Origin: Crocodylus rhombifer
Lineage: Eukaryota; Chordata; Crocodylia; Crocodylidae
Assembly: GCA_038503035.1 (NCBI GenBank)
Contig: JAVSML010025185.1
Coordinates: forward strand, 299,842-363,841
DNA length: 64,000 nt
Reading direction: 5' to 3'
Shown: piece after piece, positions 24,206-36,125 of the stretch
Numbering within the stretch: the stretch's first letter is position 1
Layout: each line of letters begins with the position of its first letter
Position numbers and translations under genes: made by a program
Notes under the pieces: generated by a model
Databases searched by the model: none
Seen by the model: only the letters and a program-made list of their open reading frames with translations
Told to the model about the DNA's origin: nothing

Positions 24206-24365
24206 GAAGGCACCAGTCGTTCATGCTGTTACCTGATCATCTTTTGTTTCTTTAATGAAATCTCTTTGGAAAGTAAATCCTAGACACTTGACCTAAACTT
24301 TGGTTGTGTGTGTAAGACACTAAATATTCATTTTTTGAATATAGCAAGAACGTTTCATTCATAGT

Positions 24366-25605
24366 TAGTTAGTTAGTAGAGTCGGAAGTGACTTGAGCAG
24401 ATCATCAAGTCTGACCCCCTGCCATGGCAGGAAAGAGTACTGGGGTCAAATGACCCCAGCAAGGTGATTGTCAAGCCTTGTCTTAAAGACCCCCAGGGTA
24501 GGAGCCAGCACCACTTTGCTTGGAAGTTGGTTCCAGATCCTAGCTGCCCTGACAGTGAAGTAGCGCCTCGTGATGTCTAATCTGAATTTACCTTCGGCCA
24601 GCTTGTGACCATTATTTCTATTCACTCCTGGTAGTGCTCAGGGGAACAGACACTCCCCCAATGCCTGCTGGTCCCCTCTGACTAGTTTGTAACAGGCCAC
24701 TAGATCCCCCCTCAGCCTTCTCTTGTGGAGGCTGAACAGGTTCAGGTCCCATAACCTGTCCTTGTACGGCCTGTCCTGCTGCCCCCTGATCATGCAAGTG
24801 GCCCTCCTCTGGACCCTCTCCATGTTGTCCACATCCCTCTTGAAGTGCAGCACCCAGAACTGGATGCAGTACTCAAACTGCAGCCTGACCAGTGCTGCAT
24901 AGAGGGGGAGTATCACCTCCCTGGACCTGCTTGAGATGCATCTGTGGATGCATGACAAGGTGCGGTTGTCCTTCCTGACTGCATCCCCACACTGCCGGCC
25001 CATGTTCATCTTGGCATCAATGATGACTCCAAGATCCTTTTCTGCCTCTGCACTGACGAGAAGGGAGTTCCCCAGCCTGTAGGTATGCTGCTGGTTTTTC
25101 CTCCTCAGGTGCATCACCTCGCACTTGTCAGTGTTGAATCTCATCCTATTCTCATCCGCCCACCCCTGTAACCTGTCTAGGTCTGATTGTAGCCTATTCC
25201 TCCCTTCTAGCGTGCCCACATCCCCCCACATCTTAGTGTCATCAGAAAATTTGAATAGGGTGCTTTTTACCCCCTCATCCAAGTCACTGATGAAGATGTT
25301 GAACAGTGCGGGCCTGAGGGCCGAGCCCTGGGGGACCCCACTGCCCACATCCCTCCAGGTCAAAAATGACCCATCCACTACCACTCTCTGGGTGCGGCCC
25401 TCTAGCCAGTTGGTGACCCATTTGACTGTGTAGGTGTCGACACCACAGTCCCCCAGTTTTTTAATGAGAACGGGGAGAGAGACAGTGTCGAAGGCCTTCT
25501 GAAAGTCCAGAAAGACTGTGTCCACTGCTACCCCTGCATCTAAGGATTTGGTGACCTGGTTGTAGAAGGCCACCAGGTTGGTCTGACAGAAACTGCCCTT
25601 TTTCA
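24366..25605 (-). mobile_element. 5'-truncated CR1 LINE (copy F2)
   Basis: The 3' end lies at the left with a TAGT-repeat tail (TAGTTAGTTAGTTAGTAGAG) followed by the reverse complement of the CR1 3' block. It is truncated at about 25605 within the reverse transcriptase (SFCQTNLVAFYNQ). Very similar in length and sequence to F1 at 2602-3796. No clear target duplication could be read. Confidence 0.9.
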
Positions 25606-25624
25606 CTAATAAATTATCAGACAC
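24638..25624 (-). pseudogene. CR1 ORF2 reverse transcriptase, 328-codon open frame (F2)
   Basis: One uninterrupted frame covers most of the reverse transcriptase and the C-terminal region: [117 protein letters not shown] and [13 protein letters not shown]. The core is FSDD, keeping both Asp. The apparent first Met (MSDNLLVKK) lies in flanking host DNA beyond the truncation point, so the start is accidental. The frame stops at 24638 shortly before the expected C-terminal end. No endonuclease domain is present. It is non-autonomous and presumably silent. Confidence 0.85.
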
Positions 25625-26416
25625 TGAAAATGTACTTTAGGTCATTTAAAGTTTTTTTTTCCTTTAATGTTTAGGTCATTTTAATTTTTTTTCTTTAACG
25701 TACAGGCAGAGAGATGCAAATAATAGTCCCATATATTTTTTAGAATATTCCTAAAAGAGCTTTTCTTCAACTTATGTTCCATTTACTTAATACTATTTTA
25801 AAGGTTGTATGAAATCTCATTACAGATGATCTGCATTACTCTGGAGAAGACTTTGCCAAACCCTGGGGGCTAGAGCAGTCAAGCCTGTGCAGATCATCGC
25901 TGATCTTGTCTTTCTCTATGCCTTTCACCAGTCCTGCTATTCATCTATTCTATCACATGTCTCATCTGCTCCTTCTTACTATTTAGCAGATTGGAGTACA
26001 AGAAATTGCTCCTTTTCAGCCCTCTGGGAACATCTGCCTTGTATCTTTTCACCTCAGTGACCTTGTATCTCTTTTCAAATCTCATCTGGTAAGATCCTTT
26101 GTCTGTTTCTGTTAATTTTCCATCCCTTTTGTTATTAACTATAGGGCTAAGTTCTTTAATTTTTCATTATTTTTCATAAACTGCCAATTGAATTTAGTAG
26201 GTGTTATATGACATGTCCTCCAGAGAGTGTTCATGGATAACATGACAATCTGGATTTCTAATGAACCCACTATGACATTTATATGAGCTGATCTACAGCA
26301 TATGTTAGGATGTATATTTGCGTACCCATCTGCTTATTATTATCTTGTCATCAGATGTTGCTGCTAGGAATGTTTGTTACACTTCTTGGGTAGGTTCCCC
26401 TTTACCCCTGACACAC
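25606..26416. other. AT-rich non-coding DNA, nothing recognised
   Basis: No coding or repeat signature apart from poly-T tracts at 25650-25700. Confidence 0.55.
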
Positions 26417-26444
26417 ACCTGTCTTCTCACAATAAATCCTGCTT

Positions 26445-26481
<37 letters not shown>

Positions 26482-26657
26482 ACACATACATACAATATTG
26501 TGTATCTATATAGTGTGTGTATATGCACACACACACATATACATACAATATTGTGTATATATATATTGTGTGTATATACACACGCACACACATTTTTTAT
26601 ACACCCACATATACACACATATATGTATGAAACAGGACTTATTGTGAGAAGGCAGGT
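26417..26657. mobile_element. Inverted-repeat element containing a CA/TA microsatellite
   Basis: The left arm 26417-26450 (ACCTGTCTTCTCACAATAAA...) and right arm 26624-26657 are inverted copies: the reverse complement of the right arm reads ACCTGCCTTCTCACAATAAG..., with about 31 of 34 positions identical. Between them lie (AC)n and a TATA/ACAATATTGTGTAT-rich spacer. This is a 241-bp foldback or MITE-like unit in which the microsatellite may be intrinsic or have expanded later. No target duplication is evident. Its family is not recognised. Confidence 0.6.
26448..26479. repeat. (AC)n microsatellite, 16 units
   Basis: Uninterrupted AC dinucleotides inside the inverted-repeat element, followed by further interrupted CA/TA-rich tracts to about 26610, including two copies of ATACAATATTGTGTAT. 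Confidence 0.95.
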
Positions 26658-28802
26658 AACATCCTGTTTGGGATAGATCTTGCACCTTACAGACCTGTTC
26701 AGTCCAACATAAAGGCAGTATTCAGGATTCACAAATATCTTTAAAGAGCAAAAGTCATCTGTAGTATGTAGATTTCTGTTTGAAAAGAAAGAATTCTCAG
26801 TTATTCCCTTTATCTGTAATAAGACTAGCAAAACTATAGGTTTTGCTTACCCTTAAAGTATAAATAACTTTTGAGCCATAAGAAATAAGTTGAGATTTAA
26901 CAGGTATTAAAACTGGTATAGAAGGAAAATGGAAAGATAAACTGAGAATTCATGCCCTTTATTATCAGATCAGGCAAATATTCATAGATGGTATTGAGAA
27001 TAAACTTCTTAGTGTATCAAAACCAAAAGATTTCTAGAAAAGAAACCTTTAAACTATCTAAATTTTAGAGGTCAGTGGAATCATTCCTAGATACACACCA
27101 GTACAATTAAGAATAGAAAATTATCCACCAAGTTTATTTAATTTGACAAAACTTTATTTCTTTAATTTTTCTCCTACCAGCACTGTATCCTGTATGGGTC
27201 CATCAGTTTACAGTGACCTTAATTATAGCTGAGGCCCAGTGCTTAAAGGAGTCTGAGAAAAGTGGAGAGTCTTACAGTCATCCCATATCCATCCAAACAC
27301 CTAGCCAACAATTCTGCCCTCCAGGCCTCACATAAAATTTGCCCGCTGATCTTTTCTGACCCCTACGGCAGGGGTGTCAAGCTCAATTGGTCCCATGAGA
27401 GACATACAGTCTTCAGGGCTTCTCCTGAGTCAAACAGCTGACCTCCTGAGGTGGGATTAGCAGTGACAGTTTTAACCCCTAGGTGCTGGTCCACCGGCAT
27501 AGAAGCTCTGGCAGCTGCAAGACTTAATGTCACTGTTGCTCATCCCACTGCCACAGAATTGTCTCCACAAAGTGGATCTTCCCTGGGAATTCAGTGGTGG
27601 GATGAATCACTGTAGCATTGATTCCCAGGGCTACCAAGTCATTGTCTTGATGGACTCAGGACACAAACCGTTAATGATGCTACTGTTCAGCCCAGAGCTG
27701 CACAGCTGCCTTAAAACGAGGAATCTGGGGGCAAGCCAAACAACAGTGGCATTAACCTGCCAGTTGCTGACTTCACCAAGAGAGCAGGAAGTATGTTTTA
27801 TACCCCTCCATTAATATTCTTTCCTACTATACATAAATTGATCCTGCTGAGGTTCATCATCCTCTTCCCAGGCTTGTGGTGGGGAAGCTGCACAGGGGCT
27901 CCCTTTTCCCCTTTCAGGCTGGGTGAAGTAGTTCTTCATCCCTTCACCTGTTTCCTAGATCAGGTGTTGCAGAGAGGGAGAACAGAAGATGGCTCTATTG
28001 TTTATAGTATGTGTGTGTGATAGGTGGTGGGTGGAGAAGAGAGACTATGGAGCTGCTTAGCCTGCTAAGCTTGTTCTGATCCCTAATACCCCTTCTCTTT
28101 CAAGCAAGAATGATGCCAGGCTGCTGAGAGGAAGAGGGAGGACTCTCTATGCCTCTTCAGTCAATCATGATTGGCTGCCCTGTTCTCTGAGACAGAGCAG
28201 TGAGGCAGGCAGGCATGAAATAGGGCTCCCCCTTTCACTTGGCAGCATTAAAAACATTCATCACTAAGCTGCCCGTCATTTTTTAGAAGTATCATTTCCC
28301 ACGTCTGCAACCTGTTGCAACCTGATGTGGTTTAGGCATTGCAGATGTCTCGCTTGTGAGCAACATTCCTCTCACAGCAAAAAGAGGAGGGAGAAAATAA
28401 ACCATCAAAAGCATACATACCAAATACAACTAAGCTAATGTGCTGAGGATATTTAAGTCATTAGGTACAAATAAAGAACCAACATCTCAAGTCATTACTC
28501 ATTAGTGCTAATAAATATGGTATTCAGTTTTACTTTCCAAGGAAAAGGAAGTGAAATCTGCATAATGAAGGGCTAATTGACAGAAGTGTAGACATACACA
28601 GCAGCTAAACTCAGTGAAAAGGCAAATTGACGAGCCTAAATGTCAATGATGTTGTTGTTCATAGCAGACTTCTGGTATTAAATTCTGTATATGTGCCTTT
28701 AGGGCCTGTTTCTGTTTGCCTTGCATTCCCACAGGTCCCTTTGAAGTCAGTGGGAATTTGGGGTGTCCCAAAAATACAGGAGCCAGAAAATACAAACTAC
28801 TT
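26658..28802. other. Non-coding DNA with one hAT-like terminus
   Basis: Mostly unassigned. At 27369 CAGGGGTGTCAAGCTCAATT is a typical hAT/Charlie-type terminal sequence (pattern CAGGGGTGTCAAACTC), suggesting an old non-autonomous hAT whose other end I could not find. The string AGTGTAGACATACAC at about 28587 resembles the right end of the Harbinger-type MITEs but has no partner. Confidence 0.4.
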
Positions 28803-29014
28803 GTGTAGCAGGCTTGCCTTTTGGAGCTTGGGTTGAGTCCCAGGCTTGAAATCTTGCTGTTTTGATTGGTGGAGCTCATCCCCCAATCAGGAGGCAACAA
28901 GAGGAGTTCAGTCAATTTCCTGAGGGGGGGGGGAGAAGAGTCCCTCCCTAGGTGGACCTGATTGAAGACTGCAATACTCAAGTCTGGAAGACTTCAGGAG
29001 TGGAGCCCTGGAGC

Positions 29015-29023
29015 ATATAAAAG
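29015..29023 (+). promoter_or_regulatory. TATA box of the LTR-like repeat
   Basis: ATATAAAAGG at the same offset (about 210 bases) from the repeat start as in the copy at 386-1, so it is conserved between the two copies. Confidence 0.5.
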
Positions 29024-29450
29024 GAGCTGCATGCCCAGCTGCAGGCAAGAAAGCAGCCTGGCACAGGGGACGAGGACCATCCTCCAGGCCTGGGAGCCAT
29101 GAGTTTCAGGGAAAAGAGGATTCCCACAGGGGAGGGGAGTCCCCCTCCAGGTTAATTAAGGGCTCCTGAAAGGGGAGGTCCCACTGAGAGGGCCCCCCTA
29201 AAGTTACCAGCTTTTTTGTAGGTCTTGGGAAAAACCCAAGGGCTTTGGGGTTTCCCTTCGGGATTGAGTTTATCTTTGGGGTTTATCTGTTTCAGATCAA
29301 ATGCTTACCTGTATCTGGAGCACTGGTAGAAGGTTTTATGTCATTTACCCAGAGGGTATTGTTTATGTTACTGGTTTAGATATCTTATATATATACACAT
29401 TGTTCATATGTTTATATCCATGTTCCTTTCCCTTGTGATAAGTTAATGCA

Positions 29451-29456
29451 AATAAA
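29451..29456 (+). terminator. Candidate polyadenylation signal in the LTR-like repeat
   Basis: AATAAA about 435 bases after the TATA box, the order expected of an LTR (promoter then polyadenylation signal). The other copy is cut by the window, so conservation cannot be tested. Confidence 0.3.
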
Positions 29457-29570
29457 TGTGTATATAGTTAAGTCCCCTGACTGTCCTGGCCTAGATCTAT
29501 CGGGACAGAGGAAAACTGAGCAGTCTGCAGTTCCCACCCCACAGCACACCTGCCAGCTAACAATCCCCTT

Positions 29571-32500
29571 CAATTGGAGAAGGGGAGTATATACCCAAGT
29601 TACCTGGGCAACACTCACTGTCAGTTCTCTAAAGATGAAATTCATTTTGGTGGAGGAGGGTGACAATAAGTCCCCTCCAGCATGTAAGAATTGTTCTGAG
29701 GTGTTTAGGGTCTGTCTGCTGAGCAGCGTTTAGCAGGAACAGTTTGCATGATATTGTATGAAATCTGTACTGGAGGTCAGGACAGTCAGGAGTGGTCTAC
29801 ATTTTATAATAATCCAGTGATTCAGATATACAAGTCTATAGCTGGGAATTTCTGAAACACCTGAAAGAAACATAGCAACCCTATATCTTGGTCCTTGGGT
29901 TACATATTGTATATTGTCCTTCACTCAACTTAGGTGAAGCCCCAATATTTGGTAAATTTCCCCTTTAGTATGCATGTTGGGGTGGAAAGTAGTTTTGGAG
30001 AACTTCTAGTTTTGAGGGTTAAAATAAGATAAACATTATGAAGCTTCAGCATTAACATCTCAGTCTTGTACCACTTAACAAGCTAGCTCTGCTGCCTTTT
30101 CTGCAAATGCCATATATTACAATTCTGTTATATAAGGCTAAGAAGAATTTGCAGAGCACATGGGGCTTACACATCCCTAAGCACAATACAGCTACAGGAG
30201 GTCTCTGCAAAGTTATCTCAGATGATCATTTTAACAGAGGAGACCTGTATGGGAGAAGGAGCAAGATGAAGGCTACCCAAACCATAAAACTGTAGGAGAG
30301 ACAATGAAGTGACTCTGTTAAAAGAATTCTCTCCTTTAACTTTGCTGGTACACTGTGTTGTACAGCTAAACTGTATCTAAGCTGTAGGAGCTAGGATTTA
30401 GGCTTGAGGAAATCTACCCTGGGTCTTCAGGCTGTCTGTAAACAGATGCAGAAGACGACGCTACTTCATTTTGCATTGCAGGGATGCAAAATAGGAAGTT
30501 ATTTGCAAAGATGTCTTCAACAGTGGTGGAAACCATTATTTTAATGAGAGTTTTGATCCCACACAAAAACACAGGCAAAACCCCCTGGTCATCAAAGAAA
30601 GTTTTCTATACAGAATTGGCAAGTGGGTGAATACATTTGTCAGTCCCTATCCTCTGCTTTGGTAATTACACAAGAATATCTGTTAAATTATATCCTCCAA
30701 TCTTATCAGCAGAGTGAAGGACATTCTTATTCTGAATATCAAAAGAATTCATTATGATATGTCATTTGCTATGAAGTCTTTTTTTCTTTTTGTAGCAGAC
30801 ATGAAAATGAACCAAAATGCAAATTTCATGTATTTTACTTCAGAATGCTTTGTAGAATTAAAACCCCCTGAACAGCAACTGTGATATAATTTAATATAAT
30901 AACACTTTCCATTAAGTGTCACAAATTATACACTAAATGATTTAAAATTAAGTAATCACTGTAAATGTCATTTGATTATATACATTTCTTATCTAGCAAC
31001 CCCATTCACTTTACTTGTTAAGTGTCTGTCTGTTAAATTCCTGTTATAATAATATAGAAGTGTGTATGTTTGCACAAACCTACAAATATTCATTTTTATT
31101 TGATAGTTTGCATTAAAGCTATTAATTCACAGAACTAAATTTCTGAAGTACAGTAACATTCAAGAGTGCTTGATTTAGAAGCCAGAGTCCTATTTTTAAA
31201 AAGTGATTTAGCCTTGGAACCTCAAAGGGATTTAAACACATATCTTCCTAAAATGGAGATGATATCCACCTTCCTTTACTTTGAAATCTATCTTACATTT
31301 TTTTTTCAAAATCTGAGTGCTTAGGTCCCGCACAGTTTTTTCTGATGCATCTGCCTGATGCAGTCTAAAAATCCAAAATGTGTTGTTCTGATGAAGAGCT
31401 TAGAGAAATGTTCTCAGCCATCTTAAAAGGACTCATAAAAATCTTATGCATAGAACACAGTGCCTGGGAACCTATGTCACATTTTAGAAGATAATGTATC
31501 CAGATGTGTGTCTCAGATGAGTTTGTGAACAGATGAATGCTGGACTTAGATATTATCATGTATACGATATTTTCACTATAGTGTATATATTGCTATTTCT
31601 ACTTTTATTGTATGTATGAATTTTCTATTATGATTCACCAGTTTCTTCTATAGCTATAAGTCTAACTGATTAGAATTTCCTTTAATATTAATACTAGTCT
31701 ACCAGTGTCTTGATATAATTAACTGCATTCATTTTAGCCGATGTGCAATGATTTCAAAGCAAAAACTCCATTGATTTCAGTGATCAGTGGATCAGTCCCA
31801 TTATGATGAGACATTTTTTTTAAAAGGTTAAACAAAAAGCTACATTGTTGTAGCCCTTTAATTGCAGTGGAAGTATAGATGAGGAGTGCAATAGCCATAG
31901 TCCTCATGAAGGCAAGCCACAAGTGCAGCCCTGCTTTCACTTAGCTTTCCCCATTGCCTCTTATTAGTATAGCTATGTAGGTAAAAAAACAAACAAACCC
32001 GCCTCCACTGAAGAAATCTTGTGCACAATTCTGCCATTTCTCTATTGCATGGTACAAGTCTATATCATGCTAAGCATAGAACTGTGGTTGATAGGCATGA
32101 TTAAAACCCAAATGAAGAAGCTTTCAAAATATACCATATTTTCTTGCATACCGCACACAACTTTCCCCAAAAATATCAGCCACTCAAAATTGGTGTGTGC
32201 CCCTCAAGTGGGGCATCTGATTTTCTGCTCAAAACAGGTATACCCTGCTTTGATTCCAGCTACACAGTGGAGCAGTAATGGCATTAACTATTCAGGGATC
32301 TGAGGGAGTAAATTGACTTATTGTTCTTCATTCTACTGGCATTACCAAATATTTTTTCCTTTTTAATGGTCTTGATGCTCCACTAATCAAGATAGCCTTT
32401 CTTAGGGCAATTTTGTTGTCTGTTAGTTGCTCCTGGTCTCTCTTCTCCTTTCTTCATAGCCCCAAAAACTCTTTAGCATTTTACAGAAGAATAGATCTAC

Positions 32501-33837
32501 CCATGGAGACCAGTCTTCAACAGCAACTAAAGTTACAACTTTCAGTTAAAAAGGAAAGTAAGGAAGAGTCAGCTGAAGATTATGTTCTATCCCTGCTCTA
32601 TGCACCCATTTAAATCTTGGAGGTGGTGGGGAGGAGAAAGCTTTTATTCTTCACTCCACCTATCCAAACAAGGTGTGTATTTTATTCTGGGACATTTTAT
32701 AAACAAGAAAATGTGGTATATACAAATAATAATAATATTCTGTATGATGGAGTGCATTCATGCGTGTGACTACATATTTTGTTATTATGAATGCACATAT
32801 ATATTCATAATATGCACGGATATATGCACAGGTAAATGTTGATTTTCTGACTATCTTGCTGATATCTGAATATTTAGAGCTAAATAGCTATGGTTAAAAT
32901 ACAGATATTTGATCTGATATGAATTCTTGATTCTGAGAACATAAATTTTTATAATCAATTAGGTAAGTACAGTAAGTGAAGTCTACTTATATAAATGTTT
33001 CTATATATTTGTATCATGGCATTGCAAAGCTGTATGGTAAGTGAGAATGTAAAGCATGTACTTCTAACCCAATATTTTAATACACCTATGAATTTTTTAA
33101 CATTTTTTTCAACTTCCTTCACAGTTAAAATCCAGAATCAGCACTGTACATAACTTTAAGAGTATGAATAATACAACTTGGATTTCTTGGTGCTTAAAAT
33201 TAAATACCATATTACTTAAAATATAAGATGCCCTTGAATTTAAGACTCAATCAAATATTATGGTTCTCAATTATAAAAGAAATAAAACAGACCCTCAAAA
33301 CTCATCTATGGTGCATGTAATAGGTTTTAATTTCACTTTTCAATTAAAATTTAAGATGAGGACAATCTTTAGAAGAAATAAATAATTTTTTAAAAGTTGA
33401 ACATATATTTGAAGAAATATGGTACCCCATTAAGGGCCTAAGTAATGAAGCTGCTAATCTATCCCATTGTTTAGAATTGTATATTTCTAAACTTTAATGT
33501 CTCCATTTTGGATTCTGATACATCAGATAAGTCAAAGGCTGAAGACTTGAAATGCTAAAGTAATTACAACTTTTACATTCAAAATACATGTTTTTCTTTT
33601 GCATTCCTTTGTGAATAGAAATATGCAGAGATTACTACTTGGAATATCTTTCTTACAAATGGTTTATGGAGAAAATAATAAATAAGTTTTTAAATGTTCC
33701 ATTTTTACAATCTTCATCACAACATTCCAGGAAATACAATGCTGAACAATCTGCCAGAATCAAAAAAGAAAATCAATAACAAGCAAATTAACTAGTTTGT
33801 ACTATACTATATATGTGCATGTGTATTTGTGTGAAAA
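29571..33837. other. AT-rich non-coding DNA, little recognised
   Basis: No gene. At 32137 TACCATATTTTCTTGCATAC and at about 33206 TACCATATTACTTAAAATATAAGATG resemble the start of a common vertebrate repeat end (TACCGTATTT...), but neither could be bounded. The rest is unassigned. Confidence 0.45.
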
Positions 33838-36125
33838 TCTTTATGTAAAAGAGCTGTGTGATTGCTCAGAGCTCTACTACAAAACTGAAGTTAAACCAGT
33901 TGAACATCTCTGGGTCGGTAGGAAGAATACCAAGGATGATGTTGTGCTTGGTGTCTGCATTAGACCACCAGACCAGGAGGATGAGGCTTTCTCCAAACAG
34001 CTAACACAAGTTTCCTGATCACTGTCCCTCATACTCCTGAGGGACTTTAATCACCCTTACATCTGATGGGAGGGCAATACAGCATTGCAAAGACAAGCTA
34101 GTAAGCTTTTGGAGAACATTGGAGGCAAATTCCTGGTGAAGGGTTTAAGAGGCCAACTAGGGGTTGTGTTTTTCTTGTGCTCACGAGTAGAAAAGAACTG
34201 GTGGGAAATGTAGAAGTGGACGGCAAGTTGGGCAGCAGTGACTGTTAGATGATTGAGTCCAGAATATTGAAGAAAAAAAGGAAGGAGAGCAGCAAAGTAA
34301 GAACAATGGACTTCAGAAAAGCTGACTTTGACTCACTCAGGGAAATGATGGGCTCAATACCCTGGGATGACAATCTGAAGGGGAAACAAGTTCAGGAGAG
34401 CTGATTGTATTTTAAAGAAATCTTACTGAAGGTTCAGGAATGAAACATCCTGATGTGTAGGAAGACTAGAAAGTATGGCAGATGACCAGCTTGGCTTAGC
34501 AAGAACTCTTCACTGAGCCAAAACACAAAAAGGAAGCTTACAAGAAGTGGAAACTTGGACAAAAGACTAGGGAGGAGGATAAGAATAGTAGTCAGGCATG
34601 CAGGAAAGAAATCAGTAAGGTCAAAGCACAATTTTAGTTAGAAAGTGACAAGTTGCAGCTAGCAAGGGACATGAAGGGTAACAAGAAGGGTATCTACAAG
34701 TATGTCAGCAACAAGAGGAGAATCAGGGAAAGTGTGGGCTCTTTAATAAATGGAGAAGGCAACCTTGTGACAGAGGATGAAGAAAAGGCTGACGTACACA
34801 ATGCTTTTTTTGCCTCAGTCTTCACAGGGAAGGTCAGCTCACAAATTACTGCAGCACAATTTGGGGTGGGGAGCTGCCAACAGCAGCAAAAGAACATGTT
34901 AGGAACTATTTAGAAAAGCTCGCTGTGTACAAGTCTGTGGGGCCAGATGGGATACACCCGAGGATGCTGAGGGAATTGGCTGATGTAACTGCACAACTGC
35001 TGGCCACCATCTTTGAAAACTCATGGATTGGAAAGGATCCCAAATGATTGAAAAAGGGTAAATATAATGCCCATCTTTAAGAAAAGGAAGAAGGAGGATC
35101 TGAGGAACAGGTCAGCCTCACCTCAGTCCCTGGCAAAATCATGGAGCAGATCATTAAGGAATCAATTTCAAAGCAATTAGAGGAGAAGAAGGTGACTAGG
35201 AACAGTCAGTATAGATTCACCAAGGGCAAAGCATGCCTGGCCATTCTGATTGCCTTCTATGATGAGTTTAATGGCTCTATTGATTCAGGGAGTCCAGTAG
35301 ATTTGATATACCTTGACTTTAGCAAGGCTTTTGATACAGTGTCCCTGCAATATTCTCACAACCAAGCTAAGGAAGTACAGGTTGGCTGAATGGTTGTATG
35401 GTAGGCAGAGAACTGGATGAAGCATCAGGCTCAGAGGTTAGCAGTCAATGGCGTGACTGGTGTCAAGTAGAGTGCCCCACAGGTCAGTCCTGGGGTTGAT
35501 TTTGTTCATTAGCTTCATCGGTGATCTGGAAGATGGGATAAAGTTCACCCTCAGCAAGTCTGCAGATGACACCAACCTGAGGGGAGTAGTAGATATACTG
35601 GAGAGTAGGGCTAGGATGCAGAGTGACCTAGACAAATTGGAGGATTGGACCAAAAGAAATCTCATGAGGTTCAATAAGGACAAGTGCAACATCCTGCACT
35701 CAATACAGAACAATACACCAGTACAGGTTGGGAACTGACTGGCTAAGCAGCAGCTCTACAGAAAAGGACCTGGAAGTTACATTGAACATGAAGCTGAATA
35801 TAAGCCAACAGCATGCCCTTGTTGCCAAGAAGGCTAACTGCATATTGGGCCTCATTACTTGTAATGTTGCCAGCAGATTGAGGGAAATGACTATTCCCTT
35901 CTATTCAGCACTAGTGAAGCCATATCTGGAATACTGTATCCAGTTTTGGGCTACCTACCACAGAAAGGATGGAGACAAATTGAAAAGCATCCAGTAGAGG
36001 GCAATGAAAATGTTTAGGGGCCTGGAGCACATGACATATGAGGAAAGGCTGAGGAAACTGGACTTAGTCTCAGAAGTGAAGACTGAGCAGGGATTTAATA
36101 GCAGCCTTCAACTACCTGAAGTTGA
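33838..36125 (+). pseudogene. CR1 ORF2 remnant (C2)
   Basis: Endonuclease pieces: VLGVCIRPPDQEDEAF, then after a stop RDFNHPYI. Linker: NKKGIYKYVSNKRRIRES, NGEGNLVTEDEEKADVHNAFF. Reverse transcriptase: MEQIIKESISKQLEEKKVT, SQYRFTKGKACLAILIAFYD, IYLDFSKAFDTVS, a frameshift, RVPHRSVLGLILFISFI, SKSADDTNLRG, NKDKCNILH, LEYCIQFWATYHRKD. The ADD core is intact, but many stops and frameshifts separate the pieces. Extensively decayed, like C1, with which it shares the SADD form of the core. Confidence 0.83.

Larger units (their letters stand above)
28803..29570 (+). repeat. LTR-like TATA-containing repeat, copy 2
   Basis: Homologous over about 300-400 bases to 386-1 on the opposite strand (see that entry). 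It begins TGTGTAGCAGGCTTGCC, carries a TATA box at 29015 and an AATAAA signal at 29451, and a plausible end is CCAGCTAACA at about 29570, which would give TG...CA boundaries and a length near 770 bases, as in a solo LTR. The right boundary is a guess and no target duplication was confirmed. There is no coding part. Confidence 0.55.

Noticed and set aside
23716..24283. ORFs of 111-165 codons on both strands
   Set aside because: They arise from the GC-rich degenerate minisatellite and no protein family pattern is seen.
26427..26831. 134-codon minus-strand ORF with Cys/Val/His repeats
   Set aside because: It translates the CA/TA microsatellite and its inverted-repeat flank.
32137..33260. TACCATATTTTCTTGCATAC and TACCATATTACTTAAAATATAAGATG as two ends of one element
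   Set aside because: They are in the same orientation, not inverted, and could not be bounded; left as unassigned repeat-like strings.
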